64,000 nucleotides of DNA, taken from contig NC_067205.1 in assembly GCF_026262505.1 (NCBI RefSeq), positions 7,564,001 to 7,628,000 on the forward strand, read 5' to 3'. The notes beneath the pieces are model-generated. The model was not told the DNA's origin. It did no database searches and saw only the letters and a program-made list of their open reading frames with translations. This DNA comes from Trichomonas vaginalis G3. Lineage: Eukaryota; Parabasalia; Trichomonadida; Trichomonadidae. Below, in pieces: positions 37,515-46,194 of the stretch; position 1 is the first letter of the stretch, and every line of letters starts with the position of its first letter. The translations under genes were made by a program, and so were the position numbers.

Positions 37515-38168
37515 TTAGAAAACTTCTTCAAGAGAAGCAAAATCCCATGGGTCTTCAGCTGTTCCAAAGCTGTCAAGCTCGGGGATTTCATTTTGAATGA
37601 CAGGCAATTGGTCATTGGAAGAAAAATTTAATAAATCAAATGAAACTGGGAATTCATCAATGATTGTCTGTTGAACTGGTTGAACAGCAACAGATTCAAG
37701 AGGAGTCATAATTGGAGTTGTTGTAGGAGTTGACATTATTGGGCTCTCAATAACAGCTTTCTGCTTTTTCTGAGTATGAAGACCCTTCTTCTCAAGCTTA
37801 CGTTGCTTTCTATCAAGCATCTGCCAACGGTTCTTGACTGCAGCATCTGTCCTGCGGTCAAAGAAGCGTGCAATTGAAATCCATCTTGAGCCAATTTCCT
37901 TTTGCTTCTCAATAAGTAAAGCATCTTCTTCTGGAGTCCACTCATTTCTGTTGATGTCTGGTGAAAGATAGTTCTCCCAGCGCTCTTTGCACTGGCGTTG
38001 ATTTCTATCACCCATTTCATTTGCAATTTCTGACCATGATTTTGTGCCAAGACGATTTACGATTGCAATCAATCTCACATCGTCTTCCTTGGTAAACTTC
38101 TGCTTTGGTAAGCTGCGTGGGGAGATGTGGTAGCGGGAATCCTCGACATAGGCTGGTGATCCGTTCAT
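37515..38168 (-). CDS. R2R3 Myb-family transcription factor
   Basis: The 217-residue protein has two Myb repeats. R2 is at residues ~24-70 (KFTKEDDVRLIAIVNRLGTK, SWSEIANEMGDRNQRQCKER). R3 is at ~75-125 (EWTPEEDALLIEKQKEIGSR, WISIARFFDRRTDAAVKNRW). The conserved tryptophans and the recognition-helix pattern N-Q-R-Q-C-K-E-R-W / A-V-K-N-R-W are present. A basic linker (RKQRKLEKKGLHTQKK) and an acidic C-terminal tail (ELDSFGTAEDPWDFASLEEV) follow, the latter a plausible activation region. Trichomonad Myb proteins bind promoter elements near the initiator and control genes such as ap65-1. A TCATTTTTTT initiator lies ~20 bases upstream of the ATG. Two TAACGCAG sites further upstream may allow auto- or cross-regulation. 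Confidence 0.9.
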   Translation of the reverse strand: MNGSPAYVEDSRYHISPRSLPKQKFTKEDDVRLIAIVNRLGTKSWSEIANEMGDRNQRQCKERWENYLSPDINRNEWTPEEDALLIEKQKEIGSRWISIARFFDRRTDAAVKNRWQMLDRKQRKLEKKGLHTQKKQKAVIESPIMSTPTTTPIMTPLESVAVQPVQQTIIDEFPVSFDLLNFSSNDQLPVIQNEIPELDSFGTAEDPWDFASLEEVF

Positions 38169-38186
38169 TGTCTTGATGATGTTATC

Positions 38187-38196
38187 AAAAAAATGA
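38187..38196 (-). promoter_or_regulatory. Initiator-like TCATTTTTTT of the Myb gene
   Basis: On the minus strand TTTCATTTTTTTGATAAC lies 19-28 bases before the ATG at 38,168. It fits the TCAYT initiator core. Confidence 0.55.
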
Positions 38197-38262
38197 AACT
38201 ATTTTCTGACAAAGTTTTTGAGTACCTAAATTGTGAGAGCTATGATTTTTGAAGGGAAAACC

Positions 38263-38301
38263 TAACGCAGGCCTCAATTTTGTGAGATAAACTTAACGCA
38301 G
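38263..38301. promoter_or_regulatory. Two direct TAACGCAG motifs upstream of the Myb gene
   Basis: CCTAACGCAG (38,261-38,270) and CTTAACGCAG (38,292-38,301) are direct repeats 31 bp apart, about 95-135 bases upstream of the Myb start. YAACG/TAACGR is the core recognised by Myb R2R3 domains, including trichomonad ones, so these could be Myb-bound sites. No experimental evidence here. Confidence 0.35.
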
Positions 38302-38663
38302 ATATCTTTCGGACAAATTTTTGCTAAATATTGATGATACGCTAAAATTAGAACTGTCGGATCCTAAGACCAAAAATTTTAAAAAGTGACATTTTACGGA
38401 CTATATGGTAGATTTTTGATAGGAGATCCGATAAATCTAAATAGCCGATTATCCATATTTGTGAAAACATGATCACCCATTATTATTTGTTTTAGGAATT
38501 AAAAAGGTTATTGCTTCTTATGAATAGAAGTTGAAATGGATGAAAAAAATAATCGATTATTAAATAAAATCATGATTGATGCTTATTTATTGGATTAATA
38601 TTAATGTTAAAATAAGTGAATAAGATTTTCACTTAAGATATGCAAAAATATGTTGTTTTTAGA
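38302..38663. other. Intergenic region
   Basis: About 360 AT-rich bases upstream of the Myb gene and before MULE copy 2. No gene seen. Confidence 0.5.
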
Positions 38664-38800
38664 AAAATTGTAAATTAATTGTCACTTTTTAATTTAGCAA
38701 ATGAACGCTTATGGAGTGGAGTTTTTGGGTAAATCTGATTTGCTTATAAATGAAATAAAATCAAAAGAAACCATATTGGCATTATATTATGCAAAAATAA

Positions 38801-39369
38801 ATGATCTTACTTAGTACTTTTAAAGCTAATTTCAGAAAAAATTTGACACAATGGTATCCGACACATACAAGTGGTGTACAACCAAAATATAAGTTGGTTT
38901 AAACATATATTGCTATATCTCATGATCTTACTTAGTACTTTTAAAGCTAATTTCAGAAAAAATTTGACACAATGGTATCCGACACATACAAGTGGTGTAC
39001 AACCAAAATATAAGTTGGTTTAAACATATATTGCTATATCTCATGATCTTACTTAGTACTTTTAAAGCTAATTTCAGAAAAAATTTGACACAATGGTATC
39101 CGGCACATACAAGTGGTGTACAACCAAAATATAAGTTGGTTTAAACATATATTGCTATATCTCATGATCTTACTTAGTACTTTTAAAGTTAATTTCAGAA
39201 AAAATTTGACACAATGGTATCCGGCACATACAAGTGGTGTACAACCAAAATATAAGTTAGTTTAAACATATATTGCTATATCTCATGATCTTACTTAGTA
39301 CTTTTAAAGTTAATTTCCGAAAAAATTTGACACAATGGTATCCGGCACATACAAGTGGTGTACAACCAA
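38801..39369 (+). repeat. 121-bp tandem repeat, ~4.7 copies, in MULE copy 2
   Basis: Units start at 38,801, 38,922, 39,043, 39,164 and 39,285, spaced exactly 121 bp. The first three units share variants (AAAGCTAATTTCAG; the first two have TCCGACAC) that differ from the last two (AAAGTTAATTTC, TCCGGCAC). This shows unit turnover within the array. Confidence 0.95.
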
Positions 39370-39641
39370 ATCTTCGACTCGATGAACTTGTCATCGAGTT
39401 ATATTCCAGTGTTGTTCCTTCATTCCTGATTAAGTTGCAAATTAAAGGTCTGGATTCAGAGAGAAGTGTTAAAGTTATCAAAAAAGTCACAAGAGATTTC
39501 GAAGAAATGACACAATTTAAAAAAGTCGAATGCATCAGTATGCTTGAAGCTGTTCAGAAAGGTCTGAAAAATGATACACTTGATCCCAACATTGTTTACT
39601 CAACATTAAAAATATTATTGCAAAGAAAACATTTGATTTAA
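39370..39641 (+). pseudogene. C-terminal remnant of MULE transposase
   Basis: It encodes LRLDELVIELYSSVVPSFLI and continues without interruption through KVIKKVTRDFEEMTQ to RKHLI-stop. It is the same as the C-terminus in copy 1 but here uninterrupted. It lacks all catalytic residues. Confidence 0.85.
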
Positions 39642-39989
39642 TAAACATTTAATTTATTATAATTAATTTTTTATTACAGTATAGTAAAAAATGCTATAAA
39701 TAAATTATTATATTTTATTAAAATGTGACTTTTAATAGTAAGTGAATAAAATAAATCAGGAATTGGGAAAGAAATAAGGTTAATTAAAAATAATGAAAAT
39801 TACAAGTTTAAGGTTAATGAAAAGTGACAATGGGCGAGTTTGTCCCCCACTCTTTAGAATAAATAATTATCATTCAATGTGGCATATATGAATATTGGCA
39901 TATTTATCAAAGTTGTTTTTAACGAATGAAAAGAATAAAATTAACGAATAAATATATACATGATTTTACTAAAGTATATAACTTGTAAT

Positions 39990-40250
39990 TAGGGCTGTAC
40001 AAAATCGAGAAAAACATTGCCGTGCGGTAATATAGGGTCAAAAAAATCGCGCCTCGGCGGCTCCGCCGCCTCGGCACTATTAAGTGCGCATTATATTTAA
40101 TATGTCCTTCTTTTTTTTTCTTTTTTCTTCTTCTTCTTTTCCTTTCCTTCTTCCTCTCCTTCCTCTTCTTTCCTTCTCCTTCTCTTTTTACAACAACGTC
40201 GAAGATCTTCGAATTTGATTGTTGGAAAAGCATCTATTTCAGATAAAGGA
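39990..40250. repeat. Dispersed GC-cored repeat, copy 2 (probable Maverick left terminus)
   Basis: AGGGCTGTACAAAATCGAGA starts a block equivalent to 15,563-15,780: AAACATTGCCG, AAAAAAATCGCGCCTCGGCGG, GC palindrome, TATGTCCTTC, then a polypyrimidine tract (40,105-40,190). Maverick genes begin right after it. On the minus strand the tract reads as a Lys/Arg-rich frame, which I regard as non-coding. The matching right terminus, if this is a terminal inverted repeat, would lie beyond the window. Confidence 0.6.
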
Positions 40251-40388
40251 TGCCTTTCTCACAGTCAACATACGAGGGTCCTGGCTGAAACGTTCTCAAA
40301 AAGCCTGAGATGGTAATTCTCTGATCACTCATAGCTGGGCAGGTAGTCATTGCTGACAATACCTGTCTTTATGCATGCACGCTTTCAT

Positions 40389-40445
40389 GTAGTATACAAG
40401 TCATGGGTACGGCGGCACTGCGTTCCACCTTACCCAATACTTGTG
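40389..40445. repeat. Hairpin ACAAGT...ACTTGT, copy 1
   Basis: ACAAGTCATGGGTACGGCGG, then CACTGCGTT, then CCACCTTACCCAATACTTGT form an imperfect ~20-bp stem. A near-identical hairpin is at 43,136-43,190. Both precede the small 94-residue gene. In the second copy it marks the point where the ATPase fragment stops. Confidence 0.7.
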
Positions 40446-40508
40446 AATTTGACACTTTACAAAGCCGCCAACCACTTCACTAACGAACTCACTAATGTAA
40501 AAATAAAC

Positions 40509-40556
40509 GTTCTCACTATCGTTCTCACTATCGTTCTCACTATCGTTCTCACTAAC
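40509..40556. repeat. 12-bp minisatellite GTTCTCACTATC
   Basis: Three full copies and degenerate neighbours (GTTCTCACTAAC, ACTTCACTAATG). It is one of several short tandem words in intergenic gaps of this Maverick. Confidence 0.8.
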
Positions 40557-40572
40557 GACTTCACTAATGTTC

Positions 40573-40857
40573 TCATAAATTTTCCTCAATATCTTCATCA
40601 TCAGTGTTAACCCTATTGTAGTCATACTTGAAGCCATAAACTTTCTCTAACTTCTTAACGTACAATTTACATAACTTACCTTCGTCATCGTATGGTTTAA
40701 TGATATAACTATTTCTATCTTTATACACAGTCAATGAAAAGTCAACTGGTCTCGGATGTATTTGAAAGAACATGTTATGCTCAGGAAGGAAGAATAAATG
40801 TTTAAATGTATGTTTGTTATACTGTGGAATTCGAATGAGTTGCTTTTGTTCTGTCAT
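40573..40857 (-). CDS. Maverick small protein, 94 aa, copy 1
   Basis: Begins MTEQKQLIRIPQYNKHTFKH and ends with an acidic NTDDEDIEENL. It has a compact alternating hydrophobic pattern (FLPEHNMFFQIHPRPVDFSL) without a known motif. An almost identical copy is at 43,321-43,605, so it lies on the duplicated segment. Function unknown. Confidence 0.6.
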   Translation of the reverse strand: MTEQKQLIRIPQYNKHTFKHLFFLPEHNMFFQIHPRPVDFSLTVYKDRNSYIIKPYDDEGKLCKLYVKKLEKVYGFKYDYNRVNTDDEDIEENL

Positions 40858-40932
40858 TTACATCCAAATAAAATTTTCAGTAAAATAAAAAATAAACTTA
40901 AAAATTAATGATATCACCACCCTCACACGTAT

Positions 40933-41006
40933 GAAAACATAGCACAAAAATAAATTTAGGTGAAGTGGTGAGATCTCACCTCTTTTTTCACCTGTTTTTT
41001 CACCCT
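40933..41006. repeat. Intergenic palindrome block GGTGAGATCTCACC plus (TTTTTTCACCTG)n, site 1
   Basis: GCACAAAAATAAATTTAGGT precedes the palindrome GGTGAGATCTCACC at about 40,966. Repeated CACCT/CTTTTTT words follow. Related blocks lie at 43,690, 54,058, 55,794 and 56,910. Confidence 0.75.
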
Positions 41007-41013
41007 GTTGAAT

Positions 41014-41337
41014 TCATTGCTTTATAACTCTCTTCCTTGGTTTCTTTTTAGTTGCTTTCTTCACGTCTGTCTCCAGCTTGACTGTCTTTCTTCTTCGGCC
41101 GTAATGATACCAGTTACTTCCACCAGTCAATGGGTCAAATGGTCGTTCATAAGGGTTTCCATACATTCCATAGGGACCATACGGAAGAACTACTAGTGGA
41201 GAAGAAACATTTTCTCTAGTTCCATCGACTCTATTTAAATGCATTGTTTCACCTTTCATCTGGTCATTAAAGTCTTTTGCGTGTTTTGCAAACTCATCGT
41301 CCTTTCCTAAAGCATTTTCTGACTCAGTCGCAACCAA
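41014..41337 (-). CDS. Maverick basic protein with PYGPYGMYGNPY motif
   Basis: 107 open codons encode a neutral N-terminal half, a Gly/Pro/Tyr patch and a C-terminus rich in Lys/Arg (GRRRKTVKLETDVKKATKKK). This is reminiscent of small DNA-binding virion proteins, but that is only an inference. The sequence just upstream (to ~41,540) continues with an Ala/Gly-rich segment of similar style. The locus looks broken. Confidence 0.45.
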   Translation of the reverse strand: MVATESENALGKDDEFAKHAKDFNDQMKGETMHLNRVDGTRENVSSPLVVLPYGPYGMYGNPYERPFDPLTGGSNWYHYGRRRKTVKLETDVKKATKKKPRKRVIKQ

Positions 41338-41531
41338 ATTGGATGCTTTATTTATGAGCCCTATTTTATTAATCTTAACTTCTTTGCAACCCAGCCTCCA
41401 ATCTTCCCTTTATTTGCATCTAATGTCTTCGAAACCCTTCCTCCACTCATTTTTTACTGCGTCATAAGCTCCAAGTGCTTTTGCTCCAAATGCTAATGCT
41501 TTTGTTCCCATTGCGCCTAAAGCTGCCCAAG

Positions 41532-41762
41532 CTACCATTTACACCATATTAAAATCATCTCTCTCAATATTATCTCATAAAAGTTCTCGTTACTGGAGAA
41601 AGTCAATGAAACATAAGCGTTCTCACGGGCTTCGCCCTCACCGCTTTGCGGTCTATCTAACTTATTTCTTATATCATCTATACGCTTCAAAATGTCTGAA
41701 CAATTGCTAACATCTTCTACAACGGTTATTTCATCATGAATGACCTTCAAAAACAAACTCAT
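41532..41762 (-). CDS. Maverick small protein, 76 aa
   Basis: Begins MSLFLKVIHDEITVVEDVSN. It contains PQSGEGEAREN, where the coding DNA forms a pair of tiny hairpins (41,627-41,652). Its 3' part looks degenerate. Function unknown. Confidence 0.4.
   Translation of the reverse strand: MSLFLKVIHDEITVVEDVSNCSDILKRIDDIRNKLDRPQSGEGEARENAYVSLTFSSNENFYEIILREMILIWCKW
41627..41652. repeat. Paired micro-hairpin, site 1
   Basis: GGGCTTCGCCC, then TC, then ACCGCTTTGCGGT. It is the same design as at 48,016, 53,043 and 56,770. Confidence 0.8.
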
Positions 41763-42641
41763 TTAATATGCTATTAAAATCATCTCAATAATGAGTCCAT
41801 CCTTTCCGTCTTTAGGTAGCACAACATCTTTCATTGAAGAAGGTTCGACAAGTCTTATGTTAAACTTACTGACAAAGTTTGTTATACTATAATGCTTCGG
41901 CGGCGAATACATGTAGTTTGAAAGACATAATATAGATTCTTCAGCAAATTCACTTATACTGGATTTTATAACAATGTTCTCACGAGACCAAATACCACCA
42001 ATTGACAATCTTGTAAGCAATCCTGCTGAACCTTCACTGTAAACGTCGATGGTAACATTCCACGAAGGTCATCTATTGACATCGTTGAGTCACTGTATTT
42101 AAATATTTTCTTAAAGCAATCGTCATTATCTAACCATGCAATAGCTTTGAAGTTTTCATTCGAATATACATCTGCTTCATTAAATGTAAAACCTGACTTC
42201 TTTGCAGAGACGACTTTAAAATCTATTGAGTTTGTTTCAAAATTATATGCTATGGTAACTTCTGAAGGTAATGGATGTCCTTCCGCAGTCAGTTGTTCTC
42301 TCACTACCGTTTGAAGCTTTGTATTAAAAACTTTCATGTCATCTCCTGTATCTAAGTTCACATACACAGCAACAGGGAAACTATCTGCTTCTTTGTTTCA
42401 TCATTATATCTCAAAACATTAAAGTTCTTCAATAATATTGTTCTTCCTGCTGGAATACTTCGAACCTGTCTGATTTCAATAGCTTTCTCACCTCCTACAT
42501 ACTCTACCCAATGTCTTGGATATTCATAAGTATACTGACTTTCTTGAATTTTGGTTGGTTTCATCATAACATGTTCATAGTATATCTTTATACTCTTGTC
42601 AGTTAGACTCGGTGCTATGTTCTGAATATTTCTGACTTGCA
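41763..42641 (-). pseudogene. Minor-capsid-like (penton-like) gene, broken
   Basis: Three overlapping open stretches on the minus strand share a style with the gene at 48,526-49,382. Both have a G-I-W-x-R motif followed ~40 residues later by Y-S-P/P-x-x-Y-Y-x-I/L-T-x-F and a final hydrophobic strand with LP-x-D-x-K-D. The N-terminus begins MQVRNIQNIAPSLTDKSIKI. Beta-strand-rich proteins of this size in Polintons are the single-jelly-roll minor (penton) capsid proteins, which is the most likely identity. It is divergent from the ATPase fragment on the other strand, with a short shared promoter gap. Confidence 0.45.
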
Positions 42642-42658
42642 TTTTTAATGGAGATAAA

Positions 42659-43132
42659 ATGAAGCATTTAATACATGACGTAGATGAAGACATGAATGAA
42701 AGCAGTGAAAAGCTCAACAGTTCTCTCATTCTTCCTTTCAGTAAGGACTATGAGTTCTGTTCAAATGGTGTTTATTTCTATTGTGGAAAGATGGGTTCAG
42801 GTAAGACATTTAACCTCATTCGTCATATACTCATAACAGAGCGTTTAGGAAACGACTCTTACTATGACCAAATCATTATATCAGCAACTTCAGACTCTAT
42901 GGACTCAACAGCGAAAACATTTATGTCAAAAGTTCAAGCCTCTGTCGTTAAAGTTCCAGACAGTGAACTCATTGAATTTCTTCAACGTTACATTCGACGT
43001 AAGAGGAAATATTATGCCATCGTTGAATTTATACAGTCAGGAATGCAAAAGACTTCTGAGGAGATGGAAAGAATTATTGACAAACACCACTTACGTCAAT
43101 ACTCAGGAGTTTACGATATGAAACGACAGTTA
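42659..43132 (+). pseudogene. Packaging ATPase, partial second copy
   Basis: It begins MKHLIHDVDEDMNESSEKLN and includes the Walker A motif GKMGSGKT (about residues 41-48). The protein reading is identical to the ATPase at 63.5-64.0 kb over roughly 140 residues. It lies on the opposite strand and covers only the N-terminal part before running into the hairpin at 43,136. It is part of a reversed chunk at the left end of the element. Confidence 0.85.
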
Positions 43133-43135
43133 GTA

Positions 43136-43190
43136 TACAAGTCTTGGGTATGGTGGCACTGCGTTCCACCTTACCCAATACTTGTGAATT
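43136..43190. repeat. Hairpin ACAAGT...ACTTGT, copy 2
   Basis: Same structure as 40,389-40,445 with a few base differences. It forms the boundary between the ATPase fragment and the second copy of the duplicated segment. Confidence 0.7.
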
Positions 43191-43320
43191 TGACACTTTA
43201 CAAAACCGTTAACGTATATTTTACAACATGAACGCAAAAACTAACTTAACCTTAAATATTTACAAAGCCGCCAACAATTTCACCTCACTATCGTTCTCAC
43301 TAACAACTTCACTAATGTTC

Positions 43321-43605
43321 TCATAAATTTTCCTCAATATCTTCATCATCAGTGTTAACCCTATTGTAGTCATACTTGAAGCCATAAACTTTCTCTAACT
43401 TCTTAACGTACAATTTACATAACTTACCTTCGTCATCGTATGGTTTAATGATATAACTATTTCTATCTTTATACACAGTCAATGAAAAGTCAACTGGTCT
43501 CGGATGTATTTGAAAGAACATGTTATGCTCAGGAAGGAAGAATAAATGTTTAAATGTATGTTTGTTATATGTTTTGATTTGTATGAGTTGCTTTTGTTCT
43601 GTCAT
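43321..43605 (-). CDS. Maverick small protein, 94 aa, copy 2
   Basis: It is identical to copy 1 apart from a few residues after MTEQKQLI. The start at 43,605 matches copy 1, although the frame is open further upstream. Function unknown. Confidence 0.6.
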   Translation of the reverse strand: MTEQKQLIQIKTYNKHTFKHLFFLPEHNMFFQIHPRPVDFSLTVYKDRNSYIIKPYDDEGKLCKLYVKKLEKVYGFKYDYNRVNTDDEDIEENL

Positions 43606-43689
43606 TACATCCAAATAAAATAAAAATAATTTTAAAAAATAAAATAAAAAATTAATGATATCACCACCCTCACACGTATGAAAACATAG

Positions 43690-43760
43690 CACAAAAATAA
43701 ATTTAGGTGAAGTGGTGAGATCTAACCCGATTTCTAACCCGATTTCTAACCTCATTTCTA
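43690..43760. repeat. Intergenic palindrome block, site 2
   Basis: GCACAAAAATAAATTTAGGT leads to GTGGTGAGATCT. Here the right half is replaced by three copies of the word CTAACCCGATTT. Confidence 0.7.
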
Positions 43761-43779
43761 CCCTGTTGAATTCATTGCT

Positions 43780-43983
43780 TTATAACTCACTGTCGTCTGC
43801 TTTCTCCAACTCTTCTAACTTCTTCTTAAGTTCAGCAATGTTGTCCTCATGAAGTTTAATCTTTCTCAAAATTCCTTCTTTATCTAATGGTTGCTTTATC
43901 TTTCTAAACTGAACTCTACCATCCTTCATAGTATGAATGTAAAAACCTTCTGGAATAGTTCCTGATTTAATGTATTCTACCAA
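43780..43983 (-). CDS. Maverick small protein with GFYIHTMKDG motif
   Basis: 67 codons: an N-terminal beta-like motif (GFYIHTMKDGRVQFRKIKQP) followed by a coiled coil (ILRKIKLHEDNIAELKKKLE). The motif resembles HPFYYVSQSKDGKIYVRKRK in the protein at 47,768-48,196, so the two are probably related. Function unknown. Confidence 0.5.
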   Translation of the reverse strand: MVEYIKSGTIPEGFYIHTMKDGRVQFRKIKQPLDKEGILRKIKLHEDNIAELKKKLEELEKADDSEL

Positions 43984-44071
43984 AAAACTTTTGTTTCATT
44001 GCTTCAGTGACTTTATTTGTCATTTCAATCAAATAAAAATTTTAATATTAAATAAAAATAACGTTATTTTT

Positions 44072-44530
44072 TCAGTAAGGAAACGCAGGAGTTTTACGAT
44101 TTATTTGAGGAGTAGGTTCTGGTTTAAATGTTGGAGTCGGTTTAGGAGTTGACTTTTGAACAGGAGTTTGTACTTCCATAGGTTCAGGAGTCATTGAAGG
44201 TTTTGCTTGTGAAGGCGTTGGTTTTGGCGAAGGTGTTGGAGTTTGTTTAACTTCAGCTACTTCAGTATTATTTACAACATTTGCTTTATTTCTTTTCAAC
44301 ATCATAACTGCTCCTGCTGTAGCTAGCAAACCTAGTGGGAGACCATATTTTATATAAGGACTTGACCAAATGCTATTTTTGACAGGAGCTGGTGGAACAC
44401 CTAACCTTGGTGAGACTGCTCTTTGCCATTGTGCAGCTCGTAAGAAATATTCAATAGGTGCTCCATAATCGTTTGGTAAAGTTTGTTTCATAGATGGTGA
44501 AGGTTCACGAGAGCTTGATGAAGAACTCAT
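44072..44530 (-). CDS. Maverick membrane protein with Pro/Thr-rich tail
   Basis: 152 codons, intact. A Ser-rich N-terminus comes first, then one membrane segment (KYGLPLGLLATAGAVMML, residues ~62-79), then a long Pro/Thr/Lys-rich tail (TPTPSPKPTPSQAKPSMTPE). Small single-span proteins next to the capsid genes could be virion membrane or minor structural proteins. That is inference from context. Confidence 0.6.
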   Translation of the reverse strand: MSSSSSSREPSPSMKQTLPNDYGAPIEYFLRAAQWQRAVSPRLGVPPAPVKNSIWSSPYIKYGLPLGLLATAGAVMMLKRNKANVVNNTEVAEVKQTPTPSPKPTPSQAKPSMTPEPMEVQTPVQKSTPKPTPTFKPEPTPQINRKTPAFPY

Positions 44531-44560
44531 TTATAAGCTTTAAAAATAAACGTTCATCCT

Positions 44561-45595
44561 TTATTCCTCACCGTCGTCAGTTGCTAAGTTATAGTCGTCA
44601 AGTCTTATTATTGGTATGCCTGACTGTCTTACTTGTATTGCAAAGCAACAATCCCTCATAAATCCAATAAGTGGCTTTGGTACGTTTTCAGTTGCTAGTT
44701 CAATAGGTCCTTTAACAGACAATTTGTATGTTATTGGAGCAGTAGATGTTTGACCTTGCTGGAAGCAAAAGTCCACTTCAGTTGGAAAACCACATAAGAA
44801 ATGTGTGTTGTCATAGCTATCCCATTTATATTCCACACTACCATCATCCACCAATGACCTCATAACATCTTCATTAAATCCAATCATATCATTGTTTGTA
44901 TTGCAAGCGTTCGCAACCATTTCATAAAATACAGGTCCATATGATTTTTCAGGTTCTGCAGGCATATTTCCATAAGCTCCCATGGAAAGCTGAAGATATT
45001 TAAACTTAGGGTTCTCAAAATTAACATAATAGTTGTCTTTCTTTCTAAATAGTGCCCAAATACTTTTAACATTAATAGGCGTATAAGCTGCTGTAAATGT
45101 TGCACTTGAACTATCTGTATTCTTTGAGAATGAACCGTCCATAGGAATCCAATCCATAACTTTAACAGGAAAACATAAAGCCTCGTTTGTATAATGTTCT
45201 ACAAGTTCTGTATAAATGTTAGGGTCTAAAGAGAATGACTTTGGATGAATGAAACATTCATTAAAATCCATCTTTGTTCGAAATAGTTGCTGGGTTACAG
45301 TTGTAATAGTAACTGTTCCACTAGCTTCTATTGCCTTCGTTATCATAGTGAATGGTTCATTCCATGGAACAAATTTATTTGTCGGTGGATTTGAATCTGA
45401 AGCAAATGCAACTTTAAGAGTTGGATTGAAAGCAATGATATCATTTACAGATATAGATGTGCATTGTAATGCGTCGCTACTGAACTTTACTTTAAGCTGA
45501 ATGTTACTAGCAAATGCAGGAATAAATCTTATAGCTTCTAATGGTAAAAACTTTCTAACAGGAATTCTTAAACTATAGATCCGTATTTTTCCCAA
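44561..45595 (-). CDS. Major-capsid-like protein, part beyond the insertion
   Basis: 344 open codons, beta-rich with many aromatic and Asn/Asp turns (FMSG-free; strands such as NIQLKVKFSSDALQCTSISV and YKLSVKGPIELATENVPKPL). It lies directly against a 1.56-kb inserted element, with another capsid-like part on the far side on the same strand (47,156-47,740). Length and position suggest the double-jelly-roll major capsid gene of a Polinton, split by the insertion. Confidence 0.5.
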   Translation of the reverse strand: MGKIRIYSLRIPVRKFLPLEAIRFIPAFASNIQLKVKFSSDALQCTSISVNDIIAFNPTLKVAFASDSNPPTNKFVPWNEPFTMITKAIEASGTVTITTVTQQLFRTKMDFNECFIHPKSFSLDPNIYTELVEHYTNEALCFPVKVMDWIPMDGSFSKNTDSSSATFTAAYTPINVKSIWALFRKKDNYYVNFENPKFKYLQLSMGAYGNMPAEPEKSYGPVFYEMVANACNTNNDMIGFNEDVMRSLVDDGSVEYKWDSYDNTHFLCGFPTEVDFCFQQGQTSTAPITYKLSVKGPIELATENVPKPLIGFMRDCCFAIQVRQSGIPIIRLDDYNLATDDGEE

Positions 45596-46194
45596 GTGAG
45601 CGGGGTATCTCCAATCCCAGCCCTATCGTCCTCCCAGTGTCAGTTTTCAATATAAAATCCAAATTTTTTTTGAAAATAAAAATTTCGAGAAATTTTTCTG
45701 ATTTTTTTTCTTTGATTTCAATAATTCAAAATAAATTTGGGAGTAAAAAGACACTATTTAATGAAATTCATATGAGTGAATGTGGATAAATACTCTCAAA
45801 ACATACAATTTATCTATTTTTTCTTTATATTATCAACTAATTAGTGATAATTTTTTTTGAATCAGATTTTTTTTCATTAAAAACATAATATATAACACAA
45901 CAATGATGCACACATACGTATCTACACATCAAAATATAAAGCTTGTTTTGGTCTGGGCATCCCAACCCAAAATTCTTTAAAAATTGAATAAAATTGAATA
46001 CTTGGGGCTGGGATGCCCATCCCAAAACCGAATTGAATTTTTTGAATTAAAGAATATATTTATGTATTTATAATATACATGTGATGTCTATAAAAAATAC
46101 TAAATTCTAAAAAAAATTCAATTTATTCAAAACGTATACTAAGTGATCACTTCATTAGTAGGATCAGCAATCCTACTAAATGGTGAGAACGCCA

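Larger units (their letters stand above)
38664..39851 (+). mobile_element. MULE copy 2, internally deleted
   Basis: The left part (ATTGTCACTTTTTAATTTAG onward) and the right end (AAGTGACAATGGGCGAGTTT, then GTCCCCCACT) match MULE copy 1, but the outermost ~20 bases on the left differ. The flanks TTTAGAAA (left) and TTTAGAAT (right) may be a partly diverged target duplication. The interior is only the 121-bp tandem array joined directly to the last ~270 bp of the transposase gene, so most of the gene is deleted. The junction has short AAAT homology, as expected of a replication or repair slip. It provides the empty site for the hairpin-array element in copy 1. Confidence 0.85.

Noticed and set aside
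39919-40233. Lys/Arg-rich open frame on the minus strand
   Set aside because: It is the reverse reading of a pyrimidine tract in the dispersed repeat. Amino-acid content follows base composition, and the copy at 15.6 kb does not keep the frame.
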